Of a DNA stretch of 64,000 nt, positions 35,614 to 46,789 are shown in pieces. The stretch comes from Betaproteobacteria bacterium (lineage in GTDB: Bacteria; Pseudomonadota; Gammaproteobacteria; Burkholderiales; CAIKXV01), in the NCBI GenBank assembly GCA_021298815.1, contig JAJTHE010000042.1:61024-125023 (forward strand), read 5' to 3'. Each line of letters starts with the position of its first letter. Within the stretch, counting starts at the first letter, position 1. The position numbers and the translations under genes were made by a program. The notes under the pieces are model-generated. The model had not been told where the DNA came from and made no database searches. It saw nothing but the letters and a program-made list of their open reading frames with translations.

Positions 35614-36362
35614 GTGGGATTGCTCGAACCCACGCGCGAGGCGCTGTACCGGCTCGCCAGCCTGGACCCGGCACTGTGGACGGTGATCGGCGTGTCGATG
35701 CAGGTGTCGCTGGCCGCACTGGCGATCGCCACGCCGTTCGCGGTGGCCGGCGGCTACCTGCTGGCGATGACCCGTTTCCCGGGGCGCCGGCTGCTGGTGG
35801 TGCTGCTGCAGAGCCTGCTCTCGCTGCCCACGGTGGTGATCGGCCTGCTGCTCTACCTGTTGCTGTCGCGGCAGGGGCCGCTGGGTGCATGGCAGCTGCT
35901 GTTCACGCGCGAGGCGATGGCGATCGGGCAGGTGGTGATCGCCTTCCCGATCGTCTGCGCGTTCACCCTGGCGGCGGTGCAGGCGGCCGACCCGCGCCTG
36001 CACGAGACCGCGCGCCTGCTCGGTGCGTCGCGGCTGCGCGCGGCGTTCACCCTGCTGCGCGAGGTGCGCTTCGCGCTGGTCGCCGCGATCCTCAGCGGCT
36101 TCGGACGGGTGGTGTCGGAGGTCGGCTGCGCACTGATGGTCGGCGGCAACATCGCCGGGCACACGCGCACCATCCCGACCGCGATCGCGCTGGAGACCAG
36201 CAAGGGTGCCTTCACCGAGGGCATCGCGCTGGGCATCGTCCTGATGGGGGTGGCGCTGGTGGTAAACGTCGCGCTGGCGTTCAGCCAGGGCGCGGGGCAG
36301 GGGCAAGGGAACGACCGCGGCAGGTCCGGTCCCGGGGCACCCGGCCGGACGGCGGGCGTGCC

Positions 36363-36366
<4 letters not shown>
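35614..36366 (+). CDS. tupB: tungstate ABC transporter permease TupB
   Basis: A 250-aa inner-membrane permease with about five transmembrane helices (SLAALAIATPFAVAGGYLL; LLVVLLQSLLSLPTVVIGLLLYLLL; and later ones). The EAA loop is ETARLLGASRLRAAFTLL followed by GFGRVVSEVGCALMVGGNIAG, typical of TupB. GTG start one base after the tupA stop; the tail QGNDRGRSGPGAPG is hydrophilic and unusual. tupC starts within it (ATGA). Confidence 0.93.
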
Positions 36367-37024
<658 letters not shown>

Positions 37025-37028
<4 letters not shown>

Positions 37029-37537
37029 ACGTGCTCGGTTTCGCCGGCTATTCCGGCAGCGGGAAGACCACCCTGATCGAACGGCTGGTGCCGGCGCTGG
37101 TGGTGCACGGCTGGCGGGTGTCGCTGCTCAAGCATGCCCATCATGCGTTCGATGTCGACCGGCCGGGCAAGGACTCGTGGCGGCACCGCCAGGCCGGCTG
37201 CACCGAGGTCCTGATCGGATCGGCCAACCGCTGGGCGCTCATGCACGAGCTGCGCGGCGCGCCGGAGCCTTCGCTGCAGGACCTGCTGGCGCACCTGTCG
37301 CCCTGCGACCTGGTGCTGGTCGAGGGCTGGAAGCACGCCGCGATCCCGAAGATCGAGGTGCACCGTTCCGGGTGTCCCGCCCCGCTGCTGGCCGCCTCGG
37401 ACCCGGGCGTGATCGCAGTGGCGACCGACCTGCCCGCGCTTCCCGGCCTGCCGCCGCGACTGCCCCGGCTGGACATCGACGACATCCCGGCGATCGCCGC
37501 GTTCGTCCGGTCCCGCTTCCCCGGGCACGGCGTGTGA
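37025..37537 (+). CDS. mobB: molybdopterin-guanine dinucleotide biosynthesis adapter MobB
   Basis: A 170-aa P-loop GTPase with Walker A GYSGSGKTTLIERL at the start, SLLKHAHHAFDVDRPGKDSWRHRQAG, and the Walker B-type LVLVEGWKHAAIPKIEVHR. MobB assists MobA in attaching GMP to the cofactor. Overlaps tupC, so transport and cofactor completion are co-expressed. MobA itself is in the opposite cluster at 27973-28563. Confidence 0.94.
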
Positions 37538-37588
37538 TCACGAACGGCGATCGGTGCCACGGTGCAGCCGGAGCGCTATCATCGCGCC

Positions 37589-37849
37589 ATGGCTACCGTC
37601 CAGCTCCTCTATTTCGCCCGCCTGCGCGAAGTGCTCGGCATCGAGCGCGAGCGCGTGGTGCTGCCCGAGGGCGTGGCCACCGCCGGTGAACTGCGGGCAT
37701 GGCTCGCCACCCGGGGCGGCGCCTGGACGACGGAACTCGACACGAAGCGGCAGGTACGCATCGCGGTGAACCATGACCTCGCGGACGCCGCGCAGCCGCT
37801 CTCCGACGGCGACGAGGTCGCGCTGTTCCCGCCGGTCACCGGAGGCTGA
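37589..37849 (+). CDS. moaD: molybdopterin synthase small subunit MoaD
   Basis: An 86-aa ubiquitin-like protein ending VTGG; the C-terminal Gly is thiocarboxylated and donates sulfur to precursor Z in the MoaD-MoaE complex. Conserved FARLREVLGIE and ALFPPVTGG. Starts 51 bp after mobB; the only sizeable gap in the Tup operon, so an internal promoter is possible. moaE follows 3 bp later. Confidence 0.94.
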   Translation: MATVQLLYFARLREVLGIERERVVLPEGVATAGELRAWLATRGGAWTTELDTKRQVRIAVNHDLADAAQPLSDGDEVALFPPVTGG

Positions 37850-37852
37850 TCG

Positions 37853-38317
37853 ATGCCGGTGCGCGTGCAGGAAGGCGACTTCGACATCTCCGCCGAGATC
37901 CGCGCCCTGCGCGCCGGGCGCAACGACGTCGGCGCTGTGGCCAGCTTCATCGGCGTGATGCGCGACTTCAACGAGGGCAGCGGCGTCACCGAACTCACGC
38001 TCGAGCACTACCCGGGCATGACCGAGAAGGCGCTGCAGCAGATCCTCGACGAGGCCCATGGACGCTGGCGCCTGCAGGATGCGCTGGTCGTGCACCGGGT
38101 CGGCTGCATGCGCCCGGCTGACCAGATCGTGCTGGTGGTCGCCCTGTCGGCGCATCGTGAAGAGGCGCTCGCGGCCTGCGCCTTCATCATGGACTACCTG
38201 AAGACCCGCGCGCCGTTCTGGAAGAAGGAACGCACGCCGGCGGGCGAGCGCTGGGTCGCGTCGCGCGCGAGCGACGACGAGGCGGCCGGGCGCTGGCTGG
38301 GCGGCGAGAAGCCATGA
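37853..38317 (+). CDS. moaE: molybdopterin synthase catalytic subunit MoaE
   Basis: A 154-aa MoaE: GAVASFIGVMRDFNEGSGVTELTLEHYPGM, HRVGCMRPADQIVLV, and the active-site Lys pair in PFWKKERTPAGERWV. With MoaD it inserts two sulfurs into cyclic pyranopterin monophosphate. Stop overlaps crcB start (ATGA). moaC is not in this window. Confidence 0.95.
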   Translation: MPVRVQEGDFDISAEIRALRAGRNDVGAVASFIGVMRDFNEGSGVTELTLEHYPGMTEKALQQILDEAHGRWRLQDALVVHRVGCMRPADQIVLVVALSAHREEALAACAFIMDYLKTRAPFWKKERTPAGERWVASRASDDEAAGRWLGGEKP

Positions 38318-38715
38318 GCGCCACCGGGCTGCTCGCGGTGGGCGTGGGTGCCGCGCTGGGCGCCTGGTTGCGCTGGGCCCTGGCGCTGCTCTGCAACCCG
38401 CTGTTCGGACCGGTGCCGCTGGGCACCCTGGCGGCCAACGTGGTCGGCGGCCTGCTGATCGGTGCCACCTGGGAAGTGATCGGGCGCAACGCCGGCTGGC
38501 CGCCCGAAGTGCGGCTGTTCCTGGTCACCGGCTTCCTCGGCGGGCTCACCACCTTCTCCACCTTTTCGGCCGAGACCGTCGTGCTGCTCGAACGCGGCGA
38601 CTACGGCTGGGCCGGCACGCTGGTCGCGCTGCATGTCTGCGGATCCATCGCGGCGACCCTGGCAGGGATCGCCCTGGTGCGCCGCCTCGCGCCTGCTGCA
38701 GGAGTGCCCGGCTGA
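38314..38715 (+). CDS. crcB: fluoride ion exporter CrcB/FluC
   Basis: A 133-aa membrane protein with four transmembrane helices, acting as a dual-topology dimer. Conserved WLRWALA, PLGTLAANVVGGLLIG (fluoride-pore Asn), and GFLGGLTTFSTFSAE (Na+ site, Phe pair). Removes fluoride from the cytoplasm. It is embedded in the Mo/W operon with overlaps on both sides, and I see no fluoride riboswitch directly upstream since the gene has no leader. Whether it moves anything else is unknown. Confidence 0.93.
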   Translation: MSATGLLAVGVGAALGAWLRWALALLCNPLFGPVPLGTLAANVVGGLLIGATWEVIGRNAGWPPEVRLFLVTGFLGGLTTFSTFSAETVVLLERGDYGWAGTLVALHVCGSIAATLAGIALVRRLAPAAGVPG

Positions 38716-39389
38716 TGCAGGAAACGCTGGCGCCCTGGCTCGGGCATGAATTCGTCGCGCTGTCGGCCGAGGGCGTGCCGGACGGCACGGTCGAGGCCGA
38801 GATGGCCAGCCTGCTCGAGCGCATGGACGCGCGGCTGCGCGTGCACGGCCTGTCGCTCGACGACACCGTGCGTACCCGGCTCTGGGCGCGCGACATGGAT
38901 GCCTGGGGTGGGGCGGTCGAGGAGCGGGCGCGCGTGCTGTCCGGTGCGGCGCGTTCGGTCAGTTCCAGCCACATCCGTCCGTCGCGCTTCGCCTCGGGCG
39001 CGCGGCTGGCGCTCGACCTGCTGGCGATGCGTCCGAACGACCGCGCGTCGCGCAAGCAGGTGGTCGAGTACGAACCGCGCACGATCGTCGCGCGGCACCT
39101 GGTGCGCGAGGGCGTGCTGTTCGTGTCCGGCAACACGGTGGTGCTGCCGACGTTCGACGAACAGCTTCCGGTGATCGTGGGACGCATCGGCGATACGCTC
39201 GCGCTTGCCGGTTCCTCGTGGCAGCGCGTGGCAAGGGCGTCGTTCTTCCTGCACGAGTCGCAGCGGATGGAACAACTGCGCTCGGCGTTCCGGGCGCTGG
39301 TGCCGCATCCGGTGGCCGGCTGCGAGTATGCGTGGGTCGATACCCGGCAGGGCAAACTGATCGAAATCGAAGTGACCGCGGAGGTGTGA
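38715..39389 (+). CDS. RidA-family protein (YjgF-like), extended
   Basis: A 224-aa protein of the RidA superfamily, which includes enamine/imine deaminases. About twice the usual ~130 residues: the N-terminal half (LLERMDARLRVHGLSLDDTVRTRLWARDM) is the RidA-like part; the C-terminal half repeats a related motif (QRVARASFFLHESQRMEQLRSAF, then HPVAGCEYAWVD). The typical catalytic Arg (RPARxT-like) is not obvious, so it may not deaminate. Overlaps crcB by one base and the next gene by one base. Confidence 0.72.
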   Translation: MQETLAPWLGHEFVALSAEGVPDGTVEAEMASLLERMDARLRVHGLSLDDTVRTRLWARDMDAWGGAVEERARVLSGAARSVSSSHIRPSRFASGARLALDLLAMRPNDRASRKQVVEYEPRTIVARHLVREGVLFVSGNTVVLPTFDEQLPVIVGRIGDTLALAGSSWQRVARASFFLHESQRMEQLRSAFRALVPHPVAGCEYAWVDTRQGKLIEIEVTAEV

Positions 39390-40459
39390 TGCGCAAGTCG
39401 GGACAGCTGGCAGGCGGCAGGGTTTCTTCGCCGGGAGCGGGACGCGCGGCGTCGCGCGAGGGCCTTCGTGCCTGCACGGTTCGACGGGCGGGCTTCCTGT
39501 CGGCGGCGCTGGTGATGGCGGGCGGGACGATGCCCGGCGCCGTCCTCGCGCAGCCCGATTTCCCGAACCGACCGGTGCGCATCGTCGTGCCGCAGGCGGC
39601 CGGTGCCAGCCTCGACATCGCCGCGCGCACGGTCGGGCAGCGCATGCAGGAGGGCCTGGGCCAGCCGGTGGTCATCGAGAACCGCCCCGGCGCCAATGCG
39701 ATCATCGGCATGGAAACGGTCGCCAAGGCCAAGGCCGATGCCTACACGCTGGTGATGGCTCCGCCGTCCGCGGTGGCGATCAATCCGCTGGTGTTCAAGC
39801 AGCTGCCGTACGACACGCTGCGCGATTTCGCGCCGGTGTCGCAGGTGACCGGCATCACCTTCGTCGTGGTGGTCAACCCGGCGCTGCCGGTGGCGTCGCT
39901 GAAGGACCTCGCGATGCTGGCACGCAAGCGCCCGGGCGAGCTGCCCTACGGGTCGGCCGGGGTCGCGAACATGAACCACCTGTCGGGCGAACTGTTCAGC
40001 CAGCTGAACGGCGTGAAGATGCTGCACGTGCCCTACAAGGGCGAGACGCCCGCCGTGACCGACCTGCTGTCGGGCGCCAATGCGGTGATGTTCACCACGC
40101 TGCCCTCGGTCACCCAGCACATCCGGTCGGGCAAGCTGCGGGCGGTCGCGGTGATGGGGGCGCAGCGCTCCGCCGTCCTGCCCGACGTCCCCACGGCGAC
40201 CGAGGCCGGCATGGCCGGCATCACCACCTCGGGCTGGACCGGGCTGCTTGCCCCGGCCGGCAGCCCGAACGACGCGATCCAGCGGCTGTACCGGGAAGTG
40301 GCGCGGGTGGTGAAGCTGCCCGAGGTCTCGGACACGCTGTCGAAGCTCGGCGCCGATCCCGTGGGCAGTTCGCCGGAGCAGTTCGGCGCGTTCATCAAGT
40401 CCGAGATCGCGAAGTGGGCCAAGGTCGTGCGCTCGTCCGGTATCGAGCTGACGCCTTGA
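39389..40459 (+). CDS. Bug-family tripartite tricarboxylate receptor (TctC-like)
   Basis: A 356-aa periplasmic solute-binding protein with an N-terminal signal peptide that starts unusually far in: about 30 basic residues precede the hydrophobic stretch AGFLSAALVMAGGTM and cleavage falls near AVLAQPDFP. The mature start FPNRPVRIVVPQAAGASLDIAARTVG and VIENRPGANAIIGMETV are typical Bug. Ligand unknown; members bind carboxylates. No tctA/tctB membrane partner is adjacent. One-base overlap with the RidA-family gene. Confidence 0.92.
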   Translation: MRKSGQLAGGRVSSPGAGRAASREGLRACTVRRAGFLSAALVMAGGTMPGAVLAQPDFPNRPVRIVVPQAAGASLDIAARTVGQRMQEGLGQPVVIENRPGANAIIGMETVAKAKADAYTLVMAPPSAVAINPLVFKQLPYDTLRDFAPVSQVTGITFVVVVNPALPVASLKDLAMLARKRPGELPYGSAGVANMNHLSGELFSQLNGVKMLHVPYKGETPAVTDLLSGANAVMFTTLPSVTQHIRSGKLRAVAVMGAQRSAVLPDVPTATEAGMAGITTSGWTGLLAPAGSPNDAIQRLYREVARVVKLPEVSDTLSKLGADPVGSSPEQFGAFIKSEIAKWAKVVRSSGIELTP

Positions 40460-40472
40460 TCGCGGCCGGGCG

Positions 40473-41030
40473 ATGAGATCGGCGCTGTTCGACCACGCCC
40501 TGCGGCTGGTGGTGTCGCGGCAGCCTGCGCCCGCGCCTCGCACGGCGGCGGAGCGCCGGCTCGCCGATCTGTTCTGCACCCTGGCATCGACCGAAGACGT
40601 GGTGGTGGCCGGCGAGGCTGAGGACAAGGTCTGGGCGCTGTGGACCTCGCATGACGATGCCGACCTCGAGCAGCGGCTCGACCGGGCGATCCACCATATC
40701 GCGGCGCGCGAGTTCGAACCGGCGGCCGTGCTGCTCGATGCGCTGCTCGCCGACCGGCCCGACTATGTCGAGGCGTGGAACAAGCGGGCCACGCTGTACT
40801 TCCTGATGGGGCGCGACGGCGAGAGCGTTGCCGACATCATGCGCACGCTGGAGCTCGAGCCGCGGCATTTCGGCGCGATCTGCGGGTTCGCGCAGATCTG
40901 CCTGCGGCACGGGCTGCGTGCCGAGGCGCTGGCGGCATTCGAATCGGCGCTGGCGATCAATCCGCACATGCCCGGCCCGCGCTCGGCGGTCGACCGGCTC
41001 AACGCCGAGTTCCGTTCCACGGCGCACTGA
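40473..41030 (+). CDS. tetratricopeptide repeat protein
   Basis: A 185-aa protein. About 75-175 contain two to three TPR units (LLDALLADRPDYVEAWNKRATLYFLMG; ESVADIMRTLELEPRHFGAICGFAQICLR; AEALAAFESALAINP). The N-terminal 60 residues are variable. Soluble, no signal peptide. Likely a protein-protein adaptor; partner unknown. It starts 13 bp after the Bug receptor, so it may be the last gene of this operon. Confidence 0.78.
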   Translation: MRSALFDHALRLVVSRQPAPAPRTAAERRLADLFCTLASTEDVVVAGEAEDKVWALWTSHDDADLEQRLDRAIHHIAAREFEPAAVLLDALLADRPDYVEAWNKRATLYFLMGRDGESVADIMRTLELEPRHFGAICGFAQICLRHGLRAEALAAFESALAINPHMPGPRSAVDRLNAEFRSTAH

Positions 41031-41046
41031 GCGCCACGCGTGGCGC
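41031..41046. terminator. 16-bp palindrome between convergent TPR and nnrDE genes
   Basis: GCGCCACGCGTGGCGC starts directly after the TGA of the TPR gene and lies in the 40-bp convergent gap. As RNA it gives a 6-bp stem with a CGCG loop on either strand; there is no T-run, so termination is only a suggestion. Confidence 0.4.
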
Positions 41047-41070
41047 GGCCGGGGTTGCCCTGCGGCTGCG

Positions 41071-42633
41071 CTACCTGCCGGTCGCCGCGGCCAGCAGCGT
41101 GCGCACACGCCAGGCGACTTCCGAGGCGGTGAGCCCGGGCAGTCCCGCCGGCATGCCCGCGTCGGCCGACACGGCGTCGGCCGCCGCGCCATGCACGGTG
41201 ACGCCGCCGGTCAGCGCAGCCTGCAGGTCCAGTCCCTGTGCCAGCAGCGCGGCGATGATGCCGGTCAGCACGTCGCCCATGCCGGCGGTGGCCATGCCGG
41301 GGTTGCCGGTGCGATGCAAGGACCAGCCCGTGCCGCCGGGCAGTGCGCTGATGCTGCCGGTTCCCTTGAGCACGACGCCGGCACCGAAGGTGGCCGCAAG
41401 CCGGCAGGCGCTGCCGATCCGGTCCGCCTGCACGCTGCGGGTATCGATGCCGAGCAGGCGCGCTGCCTCCGCGGGGTGCGGCGTGAGGATCGAGGGTGCG
41501 GACCGAGCAGCCAGCGCCGAGCGCAGGCCGTCGTCGCGGGCTATCAGGTTCAGGCCGTCGGCATCGACCACCAGCGGCAGCGGCGCGGCCAGGGCCCAGC
41601 GCAGTGCCGCATGCGACTCGGGGAAATCCCCCAGTCCGGGGCCGATGGCCAGCGTGTCGATAGCCTCCAGGCGCGGCAGTTCATGCCAGCGGCGCAGCAT
41701 CAGTTCGGGTTGCAGCGGATCGCAGGCCGGGCCCTGTTCGTCGACCAGGCCGAGCGTCACCCGCCCGGCCCCGGCAAGCAGCGCCGCGCGCCCGGCGAGC
41801 AGAGCCGCGCCGACCATCCCGGGCGCGCCGCCGACGATGCCGACGCTGCCGTAGGTGCCCTTGTGGCTGTTGCGCCGGCGCGGCGGCCGCAGCCCGGCCA
41901 GCGTGCCGGCATCCAGCGCATGGCCCGACGGTGGCACATGGGCGGGTGCGTCCACGCCGAGGTCGGCCAGTGTCGTCTCGCCGCAGCAGTCGGGACCGTC
42001 ACCGGTGAACAGGCCCGGCTTGAAGGCGAGGAAGGTCAGCGTGCGCGTGGCCTCTACCGCGGTGCCCGGGACCTGCCCGGTGTCGGCGTCGAGCCCGCTG
42101 GGCACGTCGAGCGCGAGCAGCGGAACCCCGTGGCGGGCGAGGGCGGCCATCGCCGCGATGTGCCCGGCGAAGCGGCCTTCGGGGGCACGCTTCAGGCCGA
42201 TGCCGAACAGGCCGTCGATCGCCAGCGCGCAGGCGGCACCGGGCGGTGGTTCGCGCAGCAGGCTGCCCCCGGCTGCCTGCCATGCAGCGAGCGCAGCGGC
42301 GGCATCGGGCGGCAGGCGGCCGGCATCCCCGTCGAACACCACGTCGACCGGCACGAAGGCCTCGCGCAGCCGGCGCGCCACGACCAGCGCATCGCCGCCA
42401 TTGTTCCCGGGCCCGGCGAACACCTGCACGCGGCCGCCGCGGTCGCCCAGCATCTCGAGGGCCAGTTCGGCCGCGGCCTGGCCGGCCCGCTCCATCAGCG
42501 GCAGGGCGTGCGCGCGCGCGATCGCCTGCGCCGCCAGCTGTTCGACCTTGCGCAGGTCGGTGGCGGTGTACAGGGGGACAGGGAGCGTCGGGCGGATCGG
42601 TTCGGGCGTCGGTGGCACTGGCGTCGGTGGCAC
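41071..42633 (-). CDS. nnrDE: bifunctional NAD(P)HX repair enzyme (epimerase / ADP-dependent dehydratase)
   Basis: A 520-aa fusion. The N-terminal YjeF_N epimerase domain (about 20-225) has [19 protein letters not shown]. The C-terminal ribokinase-like domain (about 240-520) has [30 protein letters not shown], and the catalytic Asp in [15 protein letters not shown]. It restores hydrated NAD(P)H. Start uncertain: no ATG fits; two GTGs, 42633 and 42618, each begin a copy of a 15-bp repeat. Divergent from purL with about 100 bp between. Confidence 0.92.
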   Translation of the reverse strand: MPPTPVPPTPEPIRPTLPVPLYTATDLRKVEQLAAQAIARAHALPLMERAGQAAAELALEMLGDRGGRVQVFAGPGNNGGDALVVARRLREAFVPVDVVFDGDAGRLPPDAAAALAAWQAAGGSLLREPPPGAACALAIDGLFGIGLKRAPEGRFAGHIAAMAALARHGVPLLALDVPSGLDADTGQVPGTAVEATRTLTFLAFKPGLFTGDGPDCCGETTLADLGVDAPAHVPPSGHALDAGTLAGLRPPRRRNSHKGTYGSVGIVGGAPGMVGAALLAGRAALLAGAGRVTLGLVDEQGPACDPLQPELMLRRWHELPRLEAIDTLAIGPGLGDFPESHAALRWALAAPLPLVVDADGLNLIARDDGLRSALAARSAPSILTPHPAEAARLLGIDTRSVQADRIGSACRLAATFGAGVVLKGTGSISALPGGTGWSLHRTGNPGMATAGMGDVLTGIIAALLAQGLDLQAALTGGVTVHGAAADAVSADAGMPAGLPGLTASEVAWRVRTLLAAATGR

Positions 42634-42649
42634 CGGGGTCGGCGGCCAT
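42605..42649. repeat. 15-bp direct repeat at the nnrDE start
   Basis: GGCGTCGGTGGCACT (42605-42619) and GGCGTCGGTGGCACC (42620-42634) differ at one base; a third, diverged copy is at 42635-42649. On the minus strand this encodes P-V-P-P-T repeats and provides both candidate GTG starts of nnrDE. Confidence 0.75.
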
Positions 42650-42669
42650 CCATTCGGGCAACCCCGGGA

Positions 42670-42696
42670 TTGTAGTCCCCCGCCTGCCGCTATAAT
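42670..42696 (+). promoter_or_regulatory. candidate purL promoter
   Basis: A perfect -10 TATAAT lies at 42691-42696, 40 bp before the purL ATG. The -35 is weak: TTGTAG (42670-42675) at 15-bp spacing, or GATTGT at 17 bp. No purine operator was recognised. Confidence 0.55.
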
Positions 42697-42736
42697 CGGG
42701 GTTTGCCGAGGGCGCTTCGCGCCGAACGTACCCCCG

Positions 42737-45700
42737 ATGACGCAGATCCTCCGGTTGCGCGGCAGCCAAGCCGTTTCCGGATTCCGGTTGCAGAAGCTGC
42801 TGGAATCCCTGCGTGCCGACGCCCCGGCGATCCGATCGCTCGCCGCCACGTTCTGGCACTTCGTGCAGGTCGAACGGCCGCTGGCCGCCGACGAAGCACG
42901 ACGACTCGACCGCGTGCTGGAAGGGCCCGGCGGCCATCCGGCGGAAGCACCGGCCGAACGCGTCGACCTGCTGGTCGTGCCGCGCCTGGGGACGCTGTCG
43001 CCCTGGGCATCGAAGGCGATCGACATCCTGCGCCATTGCGGATTGCCCGCGGTGCTGCGCATCGAACGTGGCTGCGCATGGCAGATCGTGCGCGAAGACG
43101 GCGCGCCGCCGGGCGAGGCCGAGCGGATGGCCGTCGCGGCACGCGTGCACGACCGGATGACGGAATCCGTGCTCGACGCGCCGGCATCGGCCGACCGGCT
43201 CTTCCACGACCTGTCAGATGCGCCGCTGTCGACGATCGACCTGGCCACCGGTGGTCGCCCCGCGCTCGAGGCGGCCAACCGCTCGCTCGGGCTCGCGCTG
43301 TCCGCCGACGAGATCGACTACCTGCTCGACGCGTTCGGCCGCCTCGGACGCGATCCGAGCGATGTCGAGCTGATGATGTTCGCGCAGGCCAACTCGGAAC
43401 ACTGCCGGCACAAGATCTTCAATGCCGACTGGATCGTCGACGGGCAGGCGCGCAGCGAGACGCTGTTCGGGATGATCCGCCACACGCACGCGGCCAGCCC
43501 GGCGGGCACTGTGGTCGCCTACGTCGACAACGCATCGGTGATCGAGGGCTTCGACACCGCGCGCCTGCTTCCGGTGCCGCCGCATGCCGGGGACGGCGAG
43601 GTCGGCCGGCCGGACGCGCTTCCGGGCACCTACGCCTGGCGCACCGAGCGCACGCACATCCTGATGAAGGTCGAGACGCACAACCATCCGACGGCGATCT
43701 CGCCGTTCGCCGGCGCGGCGACCGGTGCGGGCGGCGAGATCCGCGATGAGGCGGCGACTGGCCGCGGTGCCCGCGCCAAGGCGGGCCTGTGCGGCTTCAG
43801 CGTGTCGAACCTGAACCTTCCCGGGCATCCGCGCCCCTGGGAACTGCTGCCCGATGGCGGCACCTACGGCAAGCCGGCGCGCATCGACGACGCCTGCCGG
43901 ATCATGCTCGACGGGCCGATCGGCGCGGCGGCATTCAATAACGAGTTCGGGCGGCCCAACCTGTGCGGCTACTTCCGCACGTTCGAAGTGACCTTCGACG
44001 ATGAACGGCGGGGCTACCACAAGCCGATCATGCTGGCCGGCGGGCTCGGCAGCATCCCGGCGAGCGGCACGCAGAAGGCCGCCGTGCCGGCAGGCGCGCC
44101 CCTGGTGCAGCTGGGCGGCCCGGGCATGCTGATCGGCATGGGCGGCGGCGCGGCATCGAGCATGGACACCGGCCACAACACGGCTGACCTCGATTTCGAT
44201 TCTGTGCAGCGCGGCAATCCGGAGATGCAGCGCCGCGCGCAGGAGGTCATCGACCGCTGCTGGGCGCTGGGCGAGGCCAATCCCATCCTGTCGATCCACG
44301 ACGTGGGCGCCGGCGGGCTGTCCAACGCGCTGCCGGAACTCGCGCACGGCGCAGGCCTCGGCGCGCGCTTCGACCTGCGCGCGATCCCGGTCGAGACGCG
44401 CGGCATGTCGCCGATGCAGATCTGGTGCAACGAGTCGCAGGAGCGCTACGTGCTCGCGCTCGATCCTGCGCGCATGGATCGGTTCCGGGCCATCGCCGAA
44501 CGCGAGCGCTGTCCCTTCGCCGTCGTCGGCACCGCCACCGCCGAGGCGCAGCTCGTGCTGGAGGATCCACGCTTCGGCAATCGCCCGGTGGACATGCCGA
44601 TGGACGTGCTGCTGGGCAAGCCGCCGAAGATGCAGCGCGACGTGAAGCGCGTCGTGCGCCGCGCGCCGCCGCTGGAACTCGCCGGCCTCGACCTGCGCGA
44701 GTCGGTGCACCGGGTGCTGCGCCTGCCTGCCGTGGCCGACAAGACCTTTCTGGTGACGATCGGCGACCGCAGCGTCGGCGGCCTCACCGCGCGCGACCAG
44801 ATGGTCGGCCCGTGGCAGGTGCCGGTCGCCGACTGCGCGATCACGCTGTCGGGCTTCACCGGGTACACCGGCGAGGCGATGGCCATCGGCGAGCGTGCGC
44901 CGCTCGCGCTGGTCGATGCACCGGCCTCGGGCCGGATGGCGGTCGGCGAGGCGATCACCAACATCGCCGCCGCCCCGATCGTGGAACTCGGGTCGGTGAA
45001 GCTGTCCGGCAACTGGATGGCCGCGGCCGGCCATCCGGGCGAGGACGCTGCGCTGTTCGACACGGTGCATGCGGTCGCGATGGAGCTGTGCCCGCTGCTC
45101 GGGCTGTCGATCCCGGTGGGCAAGGATTCCCTGTCGATGAAGACCGTCTGGCGCGATCCGGCGGCGGGCGGGGCGGAACGCGCGGTCACCTCGCCGGTGT
45201 CGCTGGTGGTGTCTGCCTTCGCGCCGGTGCACGACGTGCGGGACGCCTCGACGCCCGAACTGCGCACCGATGCCGGGGACACGCAGCTGCTGCTGGTCGA
45301 CCTCGGGCGCGGGCGTGACCGCCTGGGCGGATCGGCGCTGGCGCAGGTGCACGGGCAGTTCGGCGACGCGGTGCCCGACCTCGACCGGGCGCAGGACCTC
45401 GCGGGGTTCTTCAATGCCATCCAGGCACTGCGCCGCGAGTCGATGCTGCTTGCCTACCACGACCGTTCCGACGGCGGACTGCTCGCCACGATCGCCGAGA
45501 TGATGTTCGCCGCAGGCGTTGGCGTCGACCTCGATCCCGGTGCGATGCTGCCGGGTGCCGCCGCCGCTGCGCCGTCGGCGGTGCTGGCCTGGCTGTTCAA
45601 CGAGGAACTGGGCGCGGTGCTGCAGGTACGGTCGGCCGACCTTCCGCGGGTGCTGGCGCTGTTCGAGGCCTGCGGCCTCGGCGGCTGCGTGTTCCCGGTC

Positions 45701-46717
45701 GGGCGTCCCAACGCCGGCGACCGCCTGCGCCTGAGCGCTGGCGGCCGGATGCTGCTCGACGAGCCGCGCGCCGACCTGCGCCGGTCATGGTCCGAGACCA
45801 GCTACCTGCTGGCGCGCCTGCGCGACAACCCGGAATGCGTGGACCAGGCGCATGCCGCGGCCTGCGACCCCGCGGAACCCGGCCTGCATGCACGGCTCGG
45901 CTTCGATCCGCAGGACCCGTTGCCGGGGCCGTGGGTGCACGCCGGTACGCGGCCCCGGGTGGCCATCCTGCGCGAGCAGGGGGTCAACGGCCAGAACGAG
46001 ATGGCGGCTGCCTTCGACCGCGCGGGCTTCGCCGCCGTCGACGTGCACATGAGCGACATCCTCGAGGGCCGGGTCACGCTCGATCCGTTCAAGGGCATCG
46101 CGGCATGCGGCGGCTTCTCGTACGGCGACGTGCTCGGTGCGGGCGAGGGCTGGGCCAAGTCGATCCGCTTCAATGCGCGCGCGCTCGATGCGTTCACCGC
46201 CTTCTTCGCGCGCGCCGACAGTTTCGGCCTCGGGGTGTGCAACGGCTGCCAGATGATGAGCGGCCTTGCCGACCTGATCCCCGGTGCCGCGGGCTGGCCG
46301 CGCTTCGTGCGCAACCGTTCCGAGCAGTTCGAGGCGCGGCTGGTGATGGTCGAGGTGATGCCCACCCGCTCGCTGTTCTTCGACGGGATGGCCGGAAGCC
46401 GGCTGCCGGTGGTGGTGTCGCATGGCGAGGGACTGCCGCTGTTCCGGTCCGTCGAGGCCCGGCACGCGGCGGCCCCGCTGGTCACCCTGCGCTACGTCGA
46501 TCCGTCAGGCGCACCGACGTCGCGCTATCCGCACAACCCGAACGGGGCGCCCGGGGGCATCACCGGGCTCACCAGCGACGACGGGCGCTTCAGCATCCTG
46601 ATGCCGCATCCCGAGCGGGTCTTCCGCACCGTGCAGATGTCGTGGCACCCGCGGGCGTGGGGCGAGGACAGCCCCTGGCTGCGCATGTTCCGCAACGCCC
46701 GGCGCTGGGTCGGCTGA
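42737..46717 (+). CDS. purL: phosphoribosylformylglycinamidine synthase (FGAR amidotransferase)
   Basis: A 1326-aa single-chain PurL for the fourth step of purine synthesis. It has an N-terminal PurS-like domain, a FGAM synthetase region ([18 protein letters not shown] near 216; [28 protein letters not shown]; the ATP/structural sites [10 protein letters not shown] and GKDSLSMKT), then the C-terminal class I glutaminase with nucleophile Cys1168 (GVCNGCQ) and [10 protein letters not shown]. Length is normal. ATG 42737 agrees with the family start. Confidence 0.97.
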   Translation: MTQILRLRGSQAVSGFRLQKLLESLRADAPAIRSLAATFWHFVQVERPLAADEARRLDRVLEGPGGHPAEAPAERVDLLVVPRLGTLSPWASKAIDILRHCGLPAVLRIERGCAWQIVREDGAPPGEAERMAVAARVHDRMTESVLDAPASADRLFHDLSDAPLSTIDLATGGRPALEAANRSLGLALSADEIDYLLDAFGRLGRDPSDVELMMFAQANSEHCRHKIFNADWIVDGQARSETLFGMIRHTHAASPAGTVVAYVDNASVIEGFDTARLLPVPPHAGDGEVGRPDALPGTYAWRTERTHILMKVETHNHPTAISPFAGAATGAGGEIRDEAATGRGARAKAGLCGFSVSNLNLPGHPRPWELLPDGGTYGKPARIDDACRIMLDGPIGAAAFNNEFGRPNLCGYFRTFEVTFDDERRGYHKPIMLAGGLGSIPASGTQKAAVPAGAPLVQLGGPGMLIGMGGGAASSMDTGHNTADLDFDSVQRGNPEMQRRAQEVIDRCWALGEANPILSIHDVGAGGLSNALPELAHGAGLGARFDLRAIPVETRGMSPMQIWCNESQERYVLALDPARMDRFRAIAERERCPFAVVGTATAEAQLVLEDPRFGNRPVDMPMDVLLGKPPKMQRDVKRVVRRAPPLELAGLDLRESVHRVLRLPAVADKTFLVTIGDRSVGGLTARDQMVGPWQVPVADCAITLSGFTGYTGEAMAIGERAPLALVDAPASGRMAVGEAITNIAAAPIVELGSVKLSGNWMAAAGHPGEDAALFDTVHAVAMELCPLLGLSIPVGKDSLSMKTVWRDPAAGGAERAVTSPVSLVVSAFAPVHDVRDASTPELRTDAGDTQLLLVDLGRGRDRLGGSALAQVHGQFGDAVPDLDRAQDLAGFFNAIQALRRESMLLAYHDRSDGGLLATIAEMMFAAGVGVDLDPGAMLPGAAAAAPSAVLAWLFNEELGAVLQVRSADLPRVLALFEACGLGGCVFPVGRPNAGDRLRLSAGGRMLLDEPRADLRRSWSETSYLLARLRDNPECVDQAHAAACDPAEPGLHARLGFDPQDPLPGPWVHAGTRPRVAILREQGVNGQNEMAAAFDRAGFAAVDVHMSDILEGRVTLDPFKGIAACGGFSYGDVLGAGEGWAKSIRFNARALDAFTAFFARADSFGLGVCNGCQMMSGLADLIPGAAGWPRFVRNRSEQFEARLVMVEVMPTRSLFFDGMAGSRLPVVVSHGEGLPLFRSVEARHAAAPLVTLRYVDPSGAPTSRYPHNPNGAPGGITGLTSDDGRFSILMPHPERVFRTVQMSWHPRAWGEDSPWLRMFRNARRWVG

Positions 46718-46750
46718 TCTACGGCCGACGCCGCAGGCCGACAAGGCCTC

Positions 46751-46772
46751 TTGCGGCGGCGGAGCGCCGCAA
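46751..46772 (+). terminator. weak hairpin after purL
   Basis: TTGCGGC and GCCGCAA form a 7-bp stem with an 8-nt loop 33 bp after the purL stop, without a T-run. It lies in the 72-bp convergent gap to the small membrane-protein gene. Confidence 0.35.
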
Positions 46773-46789
46773 AGCGCAGCCCCTGCGGT

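Noticed and set aside
38200..38313. Fluoride riboswitch for crcB
   Set aside because: crcB starts inside the moaE stop; there is no leader and I found no matching structure in the coding sequence before it.
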